Source: an uncultured Algibacter sp.
GTDB lineage: Bacteria > Bacteroidota > Bacteroidia > Flavobacteriales > Flavobacteriaceae
DNA: 64,000 nucleotides
Direction: 5' to 3'
Assembly (NCBI RefSeq): GCF_947495925.1
Contig: NZ_CANMAU010000003.1
Span: forward strand, 1-64,000
Shown here: piece by piece, positions 8,275-15,326 of the stretch
Layout of the letters: each line of letters opens with the position of its first letter
Numbering within the stretch: the stretch's first letter is position 1
Position numbers and translations under genes: made by a program
Notes under the pieces: model-generated
The model's database searches: none
What the model was told of the DNA's origin: nothing
Seen by the model: the letters and a program-made list of their open reading frames with translations, nothing else

Positions 8275-8865
8275 TGCTATAATTCTAAAAGTTAAGTTGA
8301 TTCGTTTCCCAACATGCTTTGATGTTTTAGGTATTTGATGAAGCCAAAATTTTTGAGTTTCACCTTTCATTATAAGTAAGCTTCCATGTAGTAAATTTAT
8401 TTTTGCTTTTAACGCTTTTTGGTATCTGTGTTTTAATTGAAAAATGCGCTCTGCTCCAAAAGAGACAGAAGCTATAATGGGTTGGTCTCCTAATTCCTTT
8501 TCGTTATCAGCATGCCAGCCATTACTATCTTGACCATGTCTATATAGATTCGCTAAACAGCTTGTAAATCTTGTGTTAAGCTGAGACTCGACCATTCTTT
8601 TTATGCCTAACAATTCTTTATTAAAACTATTTGGCTTCATAATTATGTTACTGTATTTATATGATTTATTATTATCTGCAAAAAAAGCAGTTAACCTTGG
8701 TTGTAAATGTGTTTTTCCAAATACCGTAATGGTATCTTGTTGCCAATCAATCTTTTTATCTAATTGGTCAAAATAGATATCGGCCTGTTTCTTATTAAAA
8801 AAGTTTGGGTGATAAACAATATCAGAATCTTTTAGATTTAAATTTATTGGAGTTTCAAAAAGCAT
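8272..8865 (-). CDS. AlkB-like 2-oxoglutarate/Fe(II) dioxygenase
   Basis: 197 residues. The metal and cosubstrate residues of the AlkB family are visible: His118 and Asp120 in GWHADNE, His176 in WLHQIPK, and the arginines of the RINLTFR motif (188, 194). The strand FGAERIFQL and the HGSLLIMKG segment also match. These enzymes oxidatively remove alkyl groups from DNA or RNA bases. Length and motif spacing fit the ALKBH2/3-like branch of short bacterial homologues, usually taken to repair methylated DNA. Monocistronic, divergent from the dipeptidase gene. Confidence 0.92.
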   Translation of the reverse strand: MLFETPINLNLKDSDIVYHPNFFNKKQADIYFDQLDKKIDWQQDTITVFGKTHLQPRLTAFFADNNKSYKYSNIIMKPNSFNKELLGIKRMVESQLNTRFTSCLANLYRHGQDSNGWHADNEKELGDQPIIASVSFGAERIFQLKHRYQKALKAKINLLHGSLLIMKGETQKFWLHQIPKTSKHVGKRINLTFRIIA

Positions 8866-8904
8866 GTTCTTTTATTTTCTAAATTAGCACAATTAGCTAT
8901 TTGT

Positions 8905-9570
8905 ATGAAATACATCATAATATTTTTTATTTGTTTCTGGAACACAAATCTTATTGCCCAAATACCAGATGGTTTTGTCTCGGTTAAAGATATTATTGAT
9001 GATATAGAAATAGAACTTCGTTATTTTACCTCGAATAATTTTGTAGGAAAACCAATTGATGGATACAATTCAAACAAATTAATCCTTACTGCCAAGGCGG
9101 CCCAAGTATTAAAAAGAGTTCATGAGGATTTGCAAGATGAAAACTTATGTTTAAAAGTTTATGATGGTTATCGACCTCAAAGAGCGGTTAATCATTTTGT
9201 TATATGGGCTAGAGATCTGAATGATACTATTAATAAAGGCATATTCTACCCGAACGTAAAAAAGCAAGACCTTTTTAGCAAAGGCTATATAGCAAGTAAG
9301 TCTGGCCATAGTAGAGGAAGTACAGTCGATTTAACCATAATTGATGGAAATACTGGTGCTCCATTAGATATGGGAAGTCCTTATGATTTTTTTGGAGAGG
9401 TTTCCTGGGTTGATAATACCGAAATCACGGCTCAACAGAAAGCGAATAGACTATTGTTACAGTCTATTATGATGAAATACGATTTTAAAAGTTACTCCAA
9501 AGAATGGTGGCATTTTACCCTAATTGATGAACCTTTTCCTACTACTTATTTTGATTTTGCTATTAAGTAG
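8905..9570 (+). CDS. Secreted D-Ala-D-Ala dipeptidase-like M15 peptidase (VanX type)
   Basis: 221 residues with a signal peptide (cleavage likely after LIAQ, residue ~19). Motifs of the VanX/DdpX subfamily: YDGYRPQRAV with Arg90, zinc ligands His135 and Asp142 in SGHSRGSTVD, and Glu200/His203 in KEWWHF. The protein should cleave D-alanyl-D-alanine released from peptidoglycan in the periplasm, a recycling or nutritional role. There are no vanH/vanA-type ligase genes nearby, so nothing suggests glycopeptide resistance. Confidence 0.9.
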   Translation: MKYIIIFFICFWNTNLIAQIPDGFVSVKDIIDDIEIELRYFTSNNFVGKPIDGYNSNKLILTAKAAQVLKRVHEDLQDENLCLKVYDGYRPQRAVNHFVIWARDLNDTINKGIFYPNVKKQDLFSKGYIASKSGHSRGSTVDLTIIDGNTGAPLDMGSPYDFFGEVSWVDNTEITAQQKANRLLLQSIMMKYDFKSYSKEWWHFTLIDEPFPTTYFDFAIK

Positions 9571-9589
9571 CATAAGTTGTTGCCTGTAT

Positions 9590-10093
9590 TTATATTCTTG
9601 TAAGCTTTAAAATAATGTCTTGATGTTCTGGAAATAATTGAGTTAGAGAATGTCTTTCCGCAAGTTCAAAATCTTTAAAATCAAACCCAGGAGATACCGT
9701 ACAACCTAATAATGTATATGCATTGCTGCTAATAACTTCAGCAGCAAACCAATCTCCAGCGTTAACTACATACTGTGGTAATTCACCTTTTTCTAAATCA
9801 TTTCCAATTACCACATTGTTATAAAGTCCTTTAGCAGAAATGATGTGAAGCTTTATAGCAGTTCCTTTATAAAAATGCCAAATTTCATCCTGTTTAATTC
9901 TATGAAAAGCCGAAAAAGTATCCGAAGTTAATAAGAAATAAATACAGGTTGAATAATGTCTTTCTCCTAAAAAGTCGTTGCCTAGATTCTCTTGATTAAT
10001 TACTCCAGAACTTCTATAGGTTTCTTTATAATAACCACCTTCAGGGTGTGGTAACAAGTTTAGTTTATTTGCAATTTTTTTAGCATCAGTCAT
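9590..10093 (-). CDS. Cupin-like protein of the DUF985 family
   Basis: 167 residues. The N terminus (LNLLPHPEGGYYKETYRS) and the core (AFHRIKQDEIWHFYKGTA, then LLGCTVSPGFDFKDFELA) are the DUF985 signature, a single beta-barrel cupin. Possible metal ligands are in HRIKQDEIWHF. The family has no firmly assigned role; some members are annotated as sugar-epimerase-like or metal-dependent. It lies 12 bases downstream of the DEAD-box helicase gene on the same strand and is probably co-transcribed. Confidence 0.85.
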   Translation of the reverse strand: MTDAKKIANKLNLLPHPEGGYYKETYRSSGVINQENLGNDFLGERHYSTCIYFLLTSDTFSAFHRIKQDEIWHFYKGTAIKLHIISAKGLYNNVVIGNDLEKGELPQYVVNAGDWFAAEVISSNAYTLLGCTVSPGFDFKDFELAERHSLTQLFPEHQDIILKLTRI

Positions 10094-10105
10094 TCATAAA
10101 AAATA

Positions 10106-11347
10106 TTAATACCATCGTTTCTTTTTCTTTTTTGAAGCCACACTTTTCCGTCCTTTTTTATGCTTGCTTCCTGTTTTTTTAGATTTATGAATGATTGGTT
10201 TAGCCTTCGGGTCTAAAGGGTAGGGGTGGTCCTCAATGACATCTAATTGAAGAAGAATAAGCTGTTGGATGGATTGGATATAGCTTTTTTCATCTGCAGA
10301 GCACAGAGAATATGCAATTCCAGATTTACCAGCTCTAGCAGTTCGTCCTATTCTGTGTACATACGTTTCGGGAACATTGGGTAAGTCAAAATTGACTACG
10401 GCATCTAAATTACTAATATCAATACCTCGCGCTGCTACATCAGTAGCAATTAAAATATTAACGTCTCCTTTTTTGAATTTATTTAAAGCTTCTTGTCTAG
10501 TGGTCTGACTTTTATCGCCATGAATACTATCTACTTTATAACCATTTTTCAATAGTGTTTTTTCCAATTTATCAACACCAAATTTTGTGCGTCTAAAAAT
10601 GATGATACGGCCTTTAATTGTATTACGCAGTAAATGTAAACAGAGCTCAATTTTATTACGTTTAGGGACATAATAGAGTAACTGATTTACATTTTTTGAT
10701 GTCGATGAGTTTTGAGCGACTTCAATACGTTCAGGTGAAGTTAGAATAGACGAGGCCAATTGCTCAACTTTATAAGGAATGGTTGCTGAGAATAGAAGTA
10801 TTTGCTTTTCGCGTGTACAAAGGCGCTCTATTTTTTTTACATCATCTATAAAACCCATATCTAGCATTAAGTCTGCTTCATCTAAAACAAGCGTTTCAAC
10901 ATAGTCAAGGTTAACAATGTCTTGCTTGTGTAAATCTAATAAGCGTCCTGGAGTTGCAATTAAAATGTCAACCCCTTTTTTTAAAATGTCCTTTTGCGGT
11001 TCAATAGAAATTCCACCAAAAACAACTGTACTTCTTAAATTGGTGTACGTGCTATAGGTTTTAAAGTTTTCTTCAATCTGAAGTGCTAGCTCTCTTGTTG
11101 GGCTTACAATTAAAGCTTTAATGGTTTTTCCTTTTTTTGCGACATCTTGTCTGTCAAAAAGGAGTTGTAAAATGGGCAATGCAAAAGCTGCTGTTTTACC
11201 AGTACCTGTTTGAGCAGAAACAATGATATCTTTTTTATTTAAAACTAAAGGGATTGTTTTTTCTTGAACTAAGGTAGGGTTATCGTAACCTGTTTCGGCA
11301 ACAGCTCTTAAAATAGGTCTATTTAATTGTAAGTCTTTGAATGACAT
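10106..11347 (-). CDS. DEAD-box RNA helicase (RhlE-like)
   Basis: 413 residues with all helicase motifs visible: Q motif near 26 (PTLVQEK), Walker A AQTGTGKT at 45-52, PTREL near 83-87, DEAD at 156-159, SAT at 187-189, the ATDVAARGID motif and HRIGRTARAG. The C-terminal ~35 residues are a Lys/Arg-rich tail ending in KKKKKRWY, likely an RNA-binding extension. Such enzymes unwind RNA during ribosome assembly or cold adaptation. A -7-like element (TATCTTTG on the minus strand) lies 17 bases before the ATG. Confidence 0.94.
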   Translation of the reverse strand: MSFKDLQLNRPILRAVAETGYDNPTLVQEKTIPLVLNKKDIIVSAQTGTGKTAAFALPILQLLFDRQDVAKKGKTIKALIVSPTRELALQIEENFKTYSTYTNLRSTVVFGGISIEPQKDILKKGVDILIATPGRLLDLHKQDIVNLDYVETLVLDEADLMLDMGFIDDVKKIERLCTREKQILLFSATIPYKVEQLASSILTSPERIEVAQNSSTSKNVNQLLYYVPKRNKIELCLHLLRNTIKGRIIIFRRTKFGVDKLEKTLLKNGYKVDSIHGDKSQTTRQEALNKFKKGDVNILIATDVAARGIDISNLDAVVNFDLPNVPETYVHRIGRTARAGKSGIAYSLCSADEKSYIQSIQQLILLQLDVIEDHPYPLDPKAKPIIHKSKKTGSKHKKGRKSVASKKKKKRWY

Positions 11348-11363
11348 TTAAAATAATTTGATG

Positions 11364-11371
11364 CAAAGATA
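11364..11371 (-). promoter_or_regulatory. Probable -7 element of the DEAD-box helicase gene
   Basis: On the minus strand this reads TATCTTTG (TAnnTTTG) and lies 16 bases upstream of the start codon; the -33 part is not clear. Confidence 0.4.
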
Positions 11372-11388
11372 TAATAAACCGCATCAAG

Positions 11389-12024
11389 TTATTTTAAAAA
11401 GGTTTTTAGTTTGTCTCGTTTTCTTTTAGGTAATGCGTTATTGTTTATTACCAATTTAATGTGTTCTTGATTTTTTTCGGTTTTATATAACAGTTGGAAT
11501 AATTGCCAAGTACTAATACTTTTTTTTGCCTTTTGAACTAGTTTCATGGTATCGTTAGCTTTTACAAAACCCTCCTCTAAAATACGAACATAAGTCCCCG
11601 AAAAGCCATAGTTTATAAATTCCTTTAATACCTTTTGTGAACCAAATTTTACGCCAAATTTAAAACAAGGCTGTCTGGGTTGGGTAATCTGAACAAGTGT
11701 TGATCCAATTTTATAAATATCACCAATATAAAGGTCTTTTTCATTAAGTCCAGAAAGGGTTAGGTTTTCTCCAAACATACCCCAATTCCAATTTAGGTTT
11801 GGATAAAGTGATTTCCAATATTCATAATGATCTGCGGAAAATAAGTAGCAAGCCTTGTATTCGCCACCATGCACATTTCTATCTGAAACTTCATCGTTTT
11901 TAACGCCTTGATTGCCTAAAAAAATAGGCTCAGCGGTGGGGTTTTTATAAATACCTGTTAAAACTTCTTTTCCATTCCAGCTGATGGTTGTAGGTTTAGC
12001 GATATTTGTAGAAACAATCTTCAT
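11389..12024 (-). CDS. MOSC domain protein (YiiM-like)
   Basis: 211 residues. The YiiM-type MOSC pattern is clear: DRNVHGGEYKACYLFSADHY, MFGENLTL, IGDIYKIGSTLVQITQPRQP followed directly by the conserved Cys, then FGVKFGSQK. A short 3-alpha helical tail follows (about 165-211). In E. coli, YiiM takes part in molybdoenzyme-dependent detoxification of N-hydroxylated bases, and MOSC domains bind the molybdenum cofactor through the Cys. No molybdopterin genes are in the window, so the exact role is inferred from the family only. Confidence 0.9.
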   Translation of the reverse strand: MKIVSTNIAKPTTISWNGKEVLTGIYKNPTAEPIFLGNQGVKNDEVSDRNVHGGEYKACYLFSADHYEYWKSLYPNLNWNWGMFGENLTLSGLNEKDLYIGDIYKIGSTLVQITQPRQPCFKFGVKFGSQKVLKEFINYGFSGTYVRILEEGFVKANDTMKLVQKAKKSISTWQLFQLLYKTEKNQEHIKLVINNNALPKRKRDKLKTFLK

Positions 12025-12085
12025 TTTTATTTTAAATTATAGTATGTAAAACCTTTATAAATTAACTAACATAAAGAGTTTAATT

Positions 12086-13351
12086 TTACTCCTTTCTGTT
12101 TTTTAATTTGAACCGATACACATATCCTAAACTAAGCTCTGTAAAATCTGCCTGCCCCAAGTTTGAATTGATGTAAATACCCATAAAAATATTGTTTTTT
12201 GGAGAATCATTGGTGTTAAAAACATAATATTTTAAGCCTAATTTGCTAGATATAGTTCTTTTAACTTCATAATACCAATCTAACTCCCCTAAGAAGAATA
12301 TTGTTTTTTCTCCGTCATAATAAGAGTATCCTTGATTTATTTGATAATCAATTTTATAGAAGGGTTTATATACGTTGAAACCAATATTCCATTCAAACCC
12401 AACATGGCTCAATAATAATTCAGCACTACCAAAAAAACCGAAATTAGTAGCGTATTTATAAGGCGTTTCTTTAAAATGCGGAACCTGTTCAGAGATTAAT
12501 TCACCATCACTTTTTATATAATCATAGTAGCCTTCAAGAAAGCGATAGTACATGCCTCCACCAAATTTAAACGTCCGGTTTAATACGATTCCGGCAGAAG
12601 CTGTAATCGTGTAGACTTCTCTTTTTGTGATGTCCAATTCAGAAAGTACATTTTGTCCTATTCCGGTTTGAATATTTATATAGGTTTGCTTACTCCTTTC
12701 TTTATGATTTTTTTCTTTTGTAGATAAAGGGTGTTTTGCCTCTTTTTGGGAGGGTATCATGGCTGATACATTAAAAATCAAGGAGTTTAACCCTTGATTT
12801 GGCAGTCGCGTATGCCCGTTTGAATGATGAAAGTATCCAAGGCCTAAACGCCAGTCCATTTTAGAACGTTCTAAAATATTATAATACAATACAGATCTAA
12901 AAGCCCAATTAAAAGTTGTAGATATGGCTCTGTTATACGGGTTGGTTTCATTACTAAATTGAGTATCAATGTATGCTCCTCCAACGCCAATGGCAAGATT
13001 TAGTTTATTGGTTTTCTTTTTGAAAAGGCCAAATTCCAAATAAGGTAGGAAAGAATAAGCACGGCCTAATTTGGAACTATTTCCAAAATCGGTAAAAGAT
13101 AAACTGAATCCAGATTTTGGACGACCAAGTTGCTTAACCCAAGCTGCACTATTGTTTCGGTTCAGGCTACCCATGCTGAAAACTGCACCAGTCTGTAAAT
13201 TGGTTTCAGGGAAACCCGTATTGGCTTCTAGAGTTTGTCCAATATAAACCTCTGCATTATAGAATAGGTCACTTTTTGATGAAAGCCCCTCTTGAGCATT
13301 AACTTTAAGTACACAAAATATGCATAGTGTATACCTAAAAATTAAGTTCAT
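12086..13351 (-). CDS. PagL-like lipid A deacylase / acyloxyacyl hydrolase family outer membrane protein
   Basis: 421 residues with a signal peptide ending near KVNAQ (residue 20) and alternating beta-strand composition typical of an outer-membrane barrel. The FHHSNGHTRLPNQGLN segment at 174-189 carries the His-x-Ser pair (His175, Ser177) that is catalytic in PagL, with an acidic/Asn partner expected shortly after. It is more than twice the length of proteobacterial PagL (~150 residues); in Bacteroidota the longer form with a second barrel-like half (about 215-421) is common. Likely removes an acyl chain from lipid A or another outer-membrane lipid. Single gene. Confidence 0.75.
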   Translation of the reverse strand: MNLIFRYTLCIFCVLKVNAQEGLSSKSDLFYNAEVYIGQTLEANTGFPETNLQTGAVFSMGSLNRNNSAAWVKQLGRPKSGFSLSFTDFGNSSKLGRAYSFLPYLEFGLFKKKTNKLNLAIGVGGAYIDTQFSNETNPYNRAISTTFNWAFRSVLYYNILERSKMDWRLGLGYFHHSNGHTRLPNQGLNSLIFNVSAMIPSQKEAKHPLSTKEKNHKERSKQTYINIQTGIGQNVLSELDITKREVYTITASAGIVLNRTFKFGGGMYYRFLEGYYDYIKSDGELISEQVPHFKETPYKYATNFGFFGSAELLLSHVGFEWNIGFNVYKPFYKIDYQINQGYSYYDGEKTIFFLGELDWYYEVKRTISSKLGLKYYVFNTNDSPKNNIFMGIYINSNLGQADFTELSLGYVYRFKLKNRKE

Positions 13352-13444
13352 GAGCTTGTGGTTTATTAATAACCCTAAAGTAATAATGTTTACTCAGTAT
13401 TAAAAACAACCTGCGCCCTAATTTAGTAAAGTGTTAAAAAGGTG

Positions 13445-13900
13445 CTAGTTAACAGATTTGAGCTCTACGTCAAAAATAAGTACGGCACCACCCGGAATAC
13501 TCCCTCTTCCGGCGTTACCATAACCGAGATGAGATGGAATTAAAAGTATACCACTTCCTCCTTCTTTAAAATAAGTGATACCTTCTGTCCAGCCAGCGAT
13601 AACTTGACTTAAACCAAAAGAAATACCATCGGAGTCACTTTGGTCAAAAACTTCACCATTTGTGAAATAACCTTTATATGCAACGGTTACATTATCGGCA
13701 GCCGTTGGTTGCATTCCTGTACCCGGATTATTTATAACATAATGCAAACCAGAACTGCTTTTTTCTGCATTTAAGTTATTCGCTTTGATATATGCTACTA
13801 TTTCTTCTTCATTTTGAACACGGTAATCAGGAACTGTGTCATCATCATTTGCACAAGCAGTAAAAAGAATGATCGAAAATGCTATTAATATATTTCTCAT
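13445..13900 (-). CDS. FKBP-type peptidyl-prolyl isomerase lipoprotein
   Basis: 151 residues: lipoprotein signal MRNILIAFSIILFTAC (lipid Cys at 16), an Asp-rich linker, then a complete FKBP domain (VTVAYKGYFTNGEVFDQS, the FGLSQVIAGWTEGI strand-loop, and LIPSHLGYGNAG). It should speed proline isomerisation during folding of envelope proteins, held at the periplasmic face of a membrane. A -7-like TATATTTG reading on the minus strand (13918-13925) lies 17 bases before the start. Confidence 0.93.
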   Translation of the reverse strand: MRNILIAFSIILFTACANDDDTVPDYRVQNEEEIVAYIKANNLNAEKSSSGLHYVINNPGTGMQPTAADNVTVAYKGYFTNGEVFDQSDSDGISFGLSQVIAGWTEGITYFKEGGSGILLIPSHLGYGNAGRGSIPGGAVLIFDVELKSVN

Positions 13901-13917
13901 GTTAATAATTTTTCTTG

Positions 13918-13925
13918 CAAATATA
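13918..13925 (-). promoter_or_regulatory. Probable -7 element of the FKBP gene
   Basis: Reads TATATTTG on the minus strand, the most common -7 form in this window. The -33 region is not recognisable. Confidence 0.45.
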
Positions 13926-13932
13926 GTAGAAT

Positions 13933-14625
13933 TTATTTGTCTTCATATGGGCAGGACTGAAAGTAAGTTTGAAGGTTAAATGCTCTATCTTCAAATTTTT
14001 CTGGAAGTATTTTGAAATGTTGAATTCTGTCAATTCTAAAAGCGCGATAGTCATTTCTAAGGTAGCACCAGGCAATTAAAATCCACTTATGGTTGGTAGA
14101 GTAAAACGCATAGGGTTCTATTTTTCTGAAGGAAATATGAGTATCATTCGCTTTCTTATAATTTATTTCAACGAAGTTAAAGTTCGTAATTGCTAATTGA
14201 ATTTCGGAGAGTGCATTACTTGCTATGTCCTCATAGCGGTTTTCAAAAATGTGGATTTTGCTATCTAGCAATTCGCTTTTTTCTTGAATAGAGGTTTTAA
14301 AGACCGATTTTATTTTTGTTAATGCTTCTTTAAAATCGGTAACAAACGAAGCATCTTGTGTTTGATTAACTAAATGCTGCGCTGTAATTAAAGCATTGGC
14401 TTGTTTTTCGGTAAATTGAACAGGGGCAATATTGTAGCCTTCCATTAGCGAATAACCTCGGCCTTCAATAGTGGTTACAGGAATGCCAGCTTCTTCTAAT
14501 TTTCTAATGTCTCTGTAGATGGTACGTACACTTACATTAAATTTATCAGAAAGCTCGGTAGCTGTTAAGAGTCGTTTAGATCGTAACAGAGTTAAAATAG
14601 ATATGAGTCTGGATAATTGCGACAT
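13933..14625 (-). CDS. YafY/DeoR-like regulator with HTH and WYL domains
   Basis: 230 residues. An N-terminal HTH_11 winged helix (about 1-60: SRLISILTLLRSKRLLTATE, VSVRTIYRDIRKLEEAGIPV) is followed by a linker and a WYL-type ligand-sensing domain (FVEINYKKANDTHISFRKIE, NHKWILIAWCYLRNDYRAFR). Such proteins are local transcription regulators. The gene lies just downstream of, and on the same strand as, a small VOC protein gene, a pairing often seen and possibly its target. It has its own -7-like site (TATCTTTG at 14630-14637, minus strand). Confidence 0.9.
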   Translation of the reverse strand: MSQLSRLISILTLLRSKRLLTATELSDKFNVSVRTIYRDIRKLEEAGIPVTTIEGRGYSLMEGYNIAPVQFTEKQANALITAQHLVNQTQDASFVTDFKEALTKIKSVFKTSIQEKSELLDSKIHIFENRYEDIASNALSEIQLAITNFNFVEINYKKANDTHISFRKIEPYAFYSTNHKWILIAWCYLRNDYRAFRIDRIQHFKILPEKFEDRAFNLQTYFQSCPYEDK

Positions 14626-14629
14626 AAAA

Positions 14630-14637
14630 CAAAGATA
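14630..14637 (-). promoter_or_regulatory. Probable -7 element of the WYL regulator gene
   Basis: Reads TATCTTTG on the minus strand and ends about 4 bases before the start codon region, implying a very short leader. Only the -7 hexamer is supported. Confidence 0.3.
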
Positions 14638-14690
14638 GCGAACCGTAAAAACAATCCGCTATCATCTCGTTTTTTGATTGTTAAACAATG

Positions 14691-15068
14691 TTACATCCAA
14701 GAATGTAGTGCAATTCTATTGCCTTCGGTATCGGTAAATTGTGCCATAAAACCATTTTCCCCAATATCTGTTTTTGGCATCATTACTTTACCCCCAGAAG
14801 CTTCTACTTTGCTTAAAGCAATGCTTAAATCCTCTCCACCGTTTAAATATATGGTAGGGCCATCGGTAGTTGGTTTTTGTCCGTCGGCTTCAATAAGTCC
14901 GCCACCTACACCATTATTATCATTATCATACGGAAACATACCGTACTTAACGTTTTGTTCTGGCATGTGATGATCTTTAATTTCTAAAGCCATAACGGTA
15001 CTGTAAAATTGTTTTGCTCTTTCGTAATTTTTTACTGGAATTTCAAACCAGTTAACTGCATTTTTCAT
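14691..15068 (-). CDS. VOC family (glyoxalase-like) protein
   Basis: 125 residues forming one vicinal-oxygen-chelate unit: NWFEIPVKNYERAKQFYSTV at the N terminus, GGGLIEADGQKP in the middle, and FTDTEGNRIALHSW at the C terminus, where Glu is the usual metal ligand position. These small proteins are glyoxalase-like enzymes or binding proteins; the substrate cannot be told. Probably linked in regulation to the downstream WYL regulator. A -7-like TAAATTTG lies at 15101-15108 on the minus strand. Confidence 0.9.
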   Translation of the reverse strand: MKNAVNWFEIPVKNYERAKQFYSTVMALEIKDHHMPEQNVKYGMFPYDNDNNGVGGGLIEADGQKPTTDGPTIYLNGGEDLSIALSKVEASGGKVMMPKTDIGENGFMAQFTDTEGNRIALHSWM

Positions 15069-15100
15069 TTTAGAATGGATTTTGTTGTTAAAATTTAATG

Positions 15101-15108
15101 CAAATTTA
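15101..15108 (-). promoter_or_regulatory. Probable -7 element of the VOC gene
   Basis: Reads TAAATTTG on the minus strand (TAnnTTTG), 32 bases before the start codon. Confidence 0.4.
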
Positions 15109-15326
15109 TACGGGTTTGTGTCGTAGGATGTCAGGGGTTGTTTTTAATTTTACTTTTTTTAAAATTTAGGTTTTTGGGAGGTTCGTTTAAGGGTTCGTAT
15201 AAGAAAGGTTGCGTAGTTTAGCATTAAACTTTGAAAGTACACACCAAACTGAACATTTGCGAGGATTTTCAGAAGTAGGTGAGAAAAAGCAATTACTTAT
15301 AACCAATATTGTAAAACGTTATAAAT

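Noticed and set aside
8905-9570. VanX-like gene as evidence for vancomycin resistance
   Set aside because: No vanH, vanA-type ligase or vanRS genes nearby; secreted M15 dipeptidases are common for peptidoglycan turnover.
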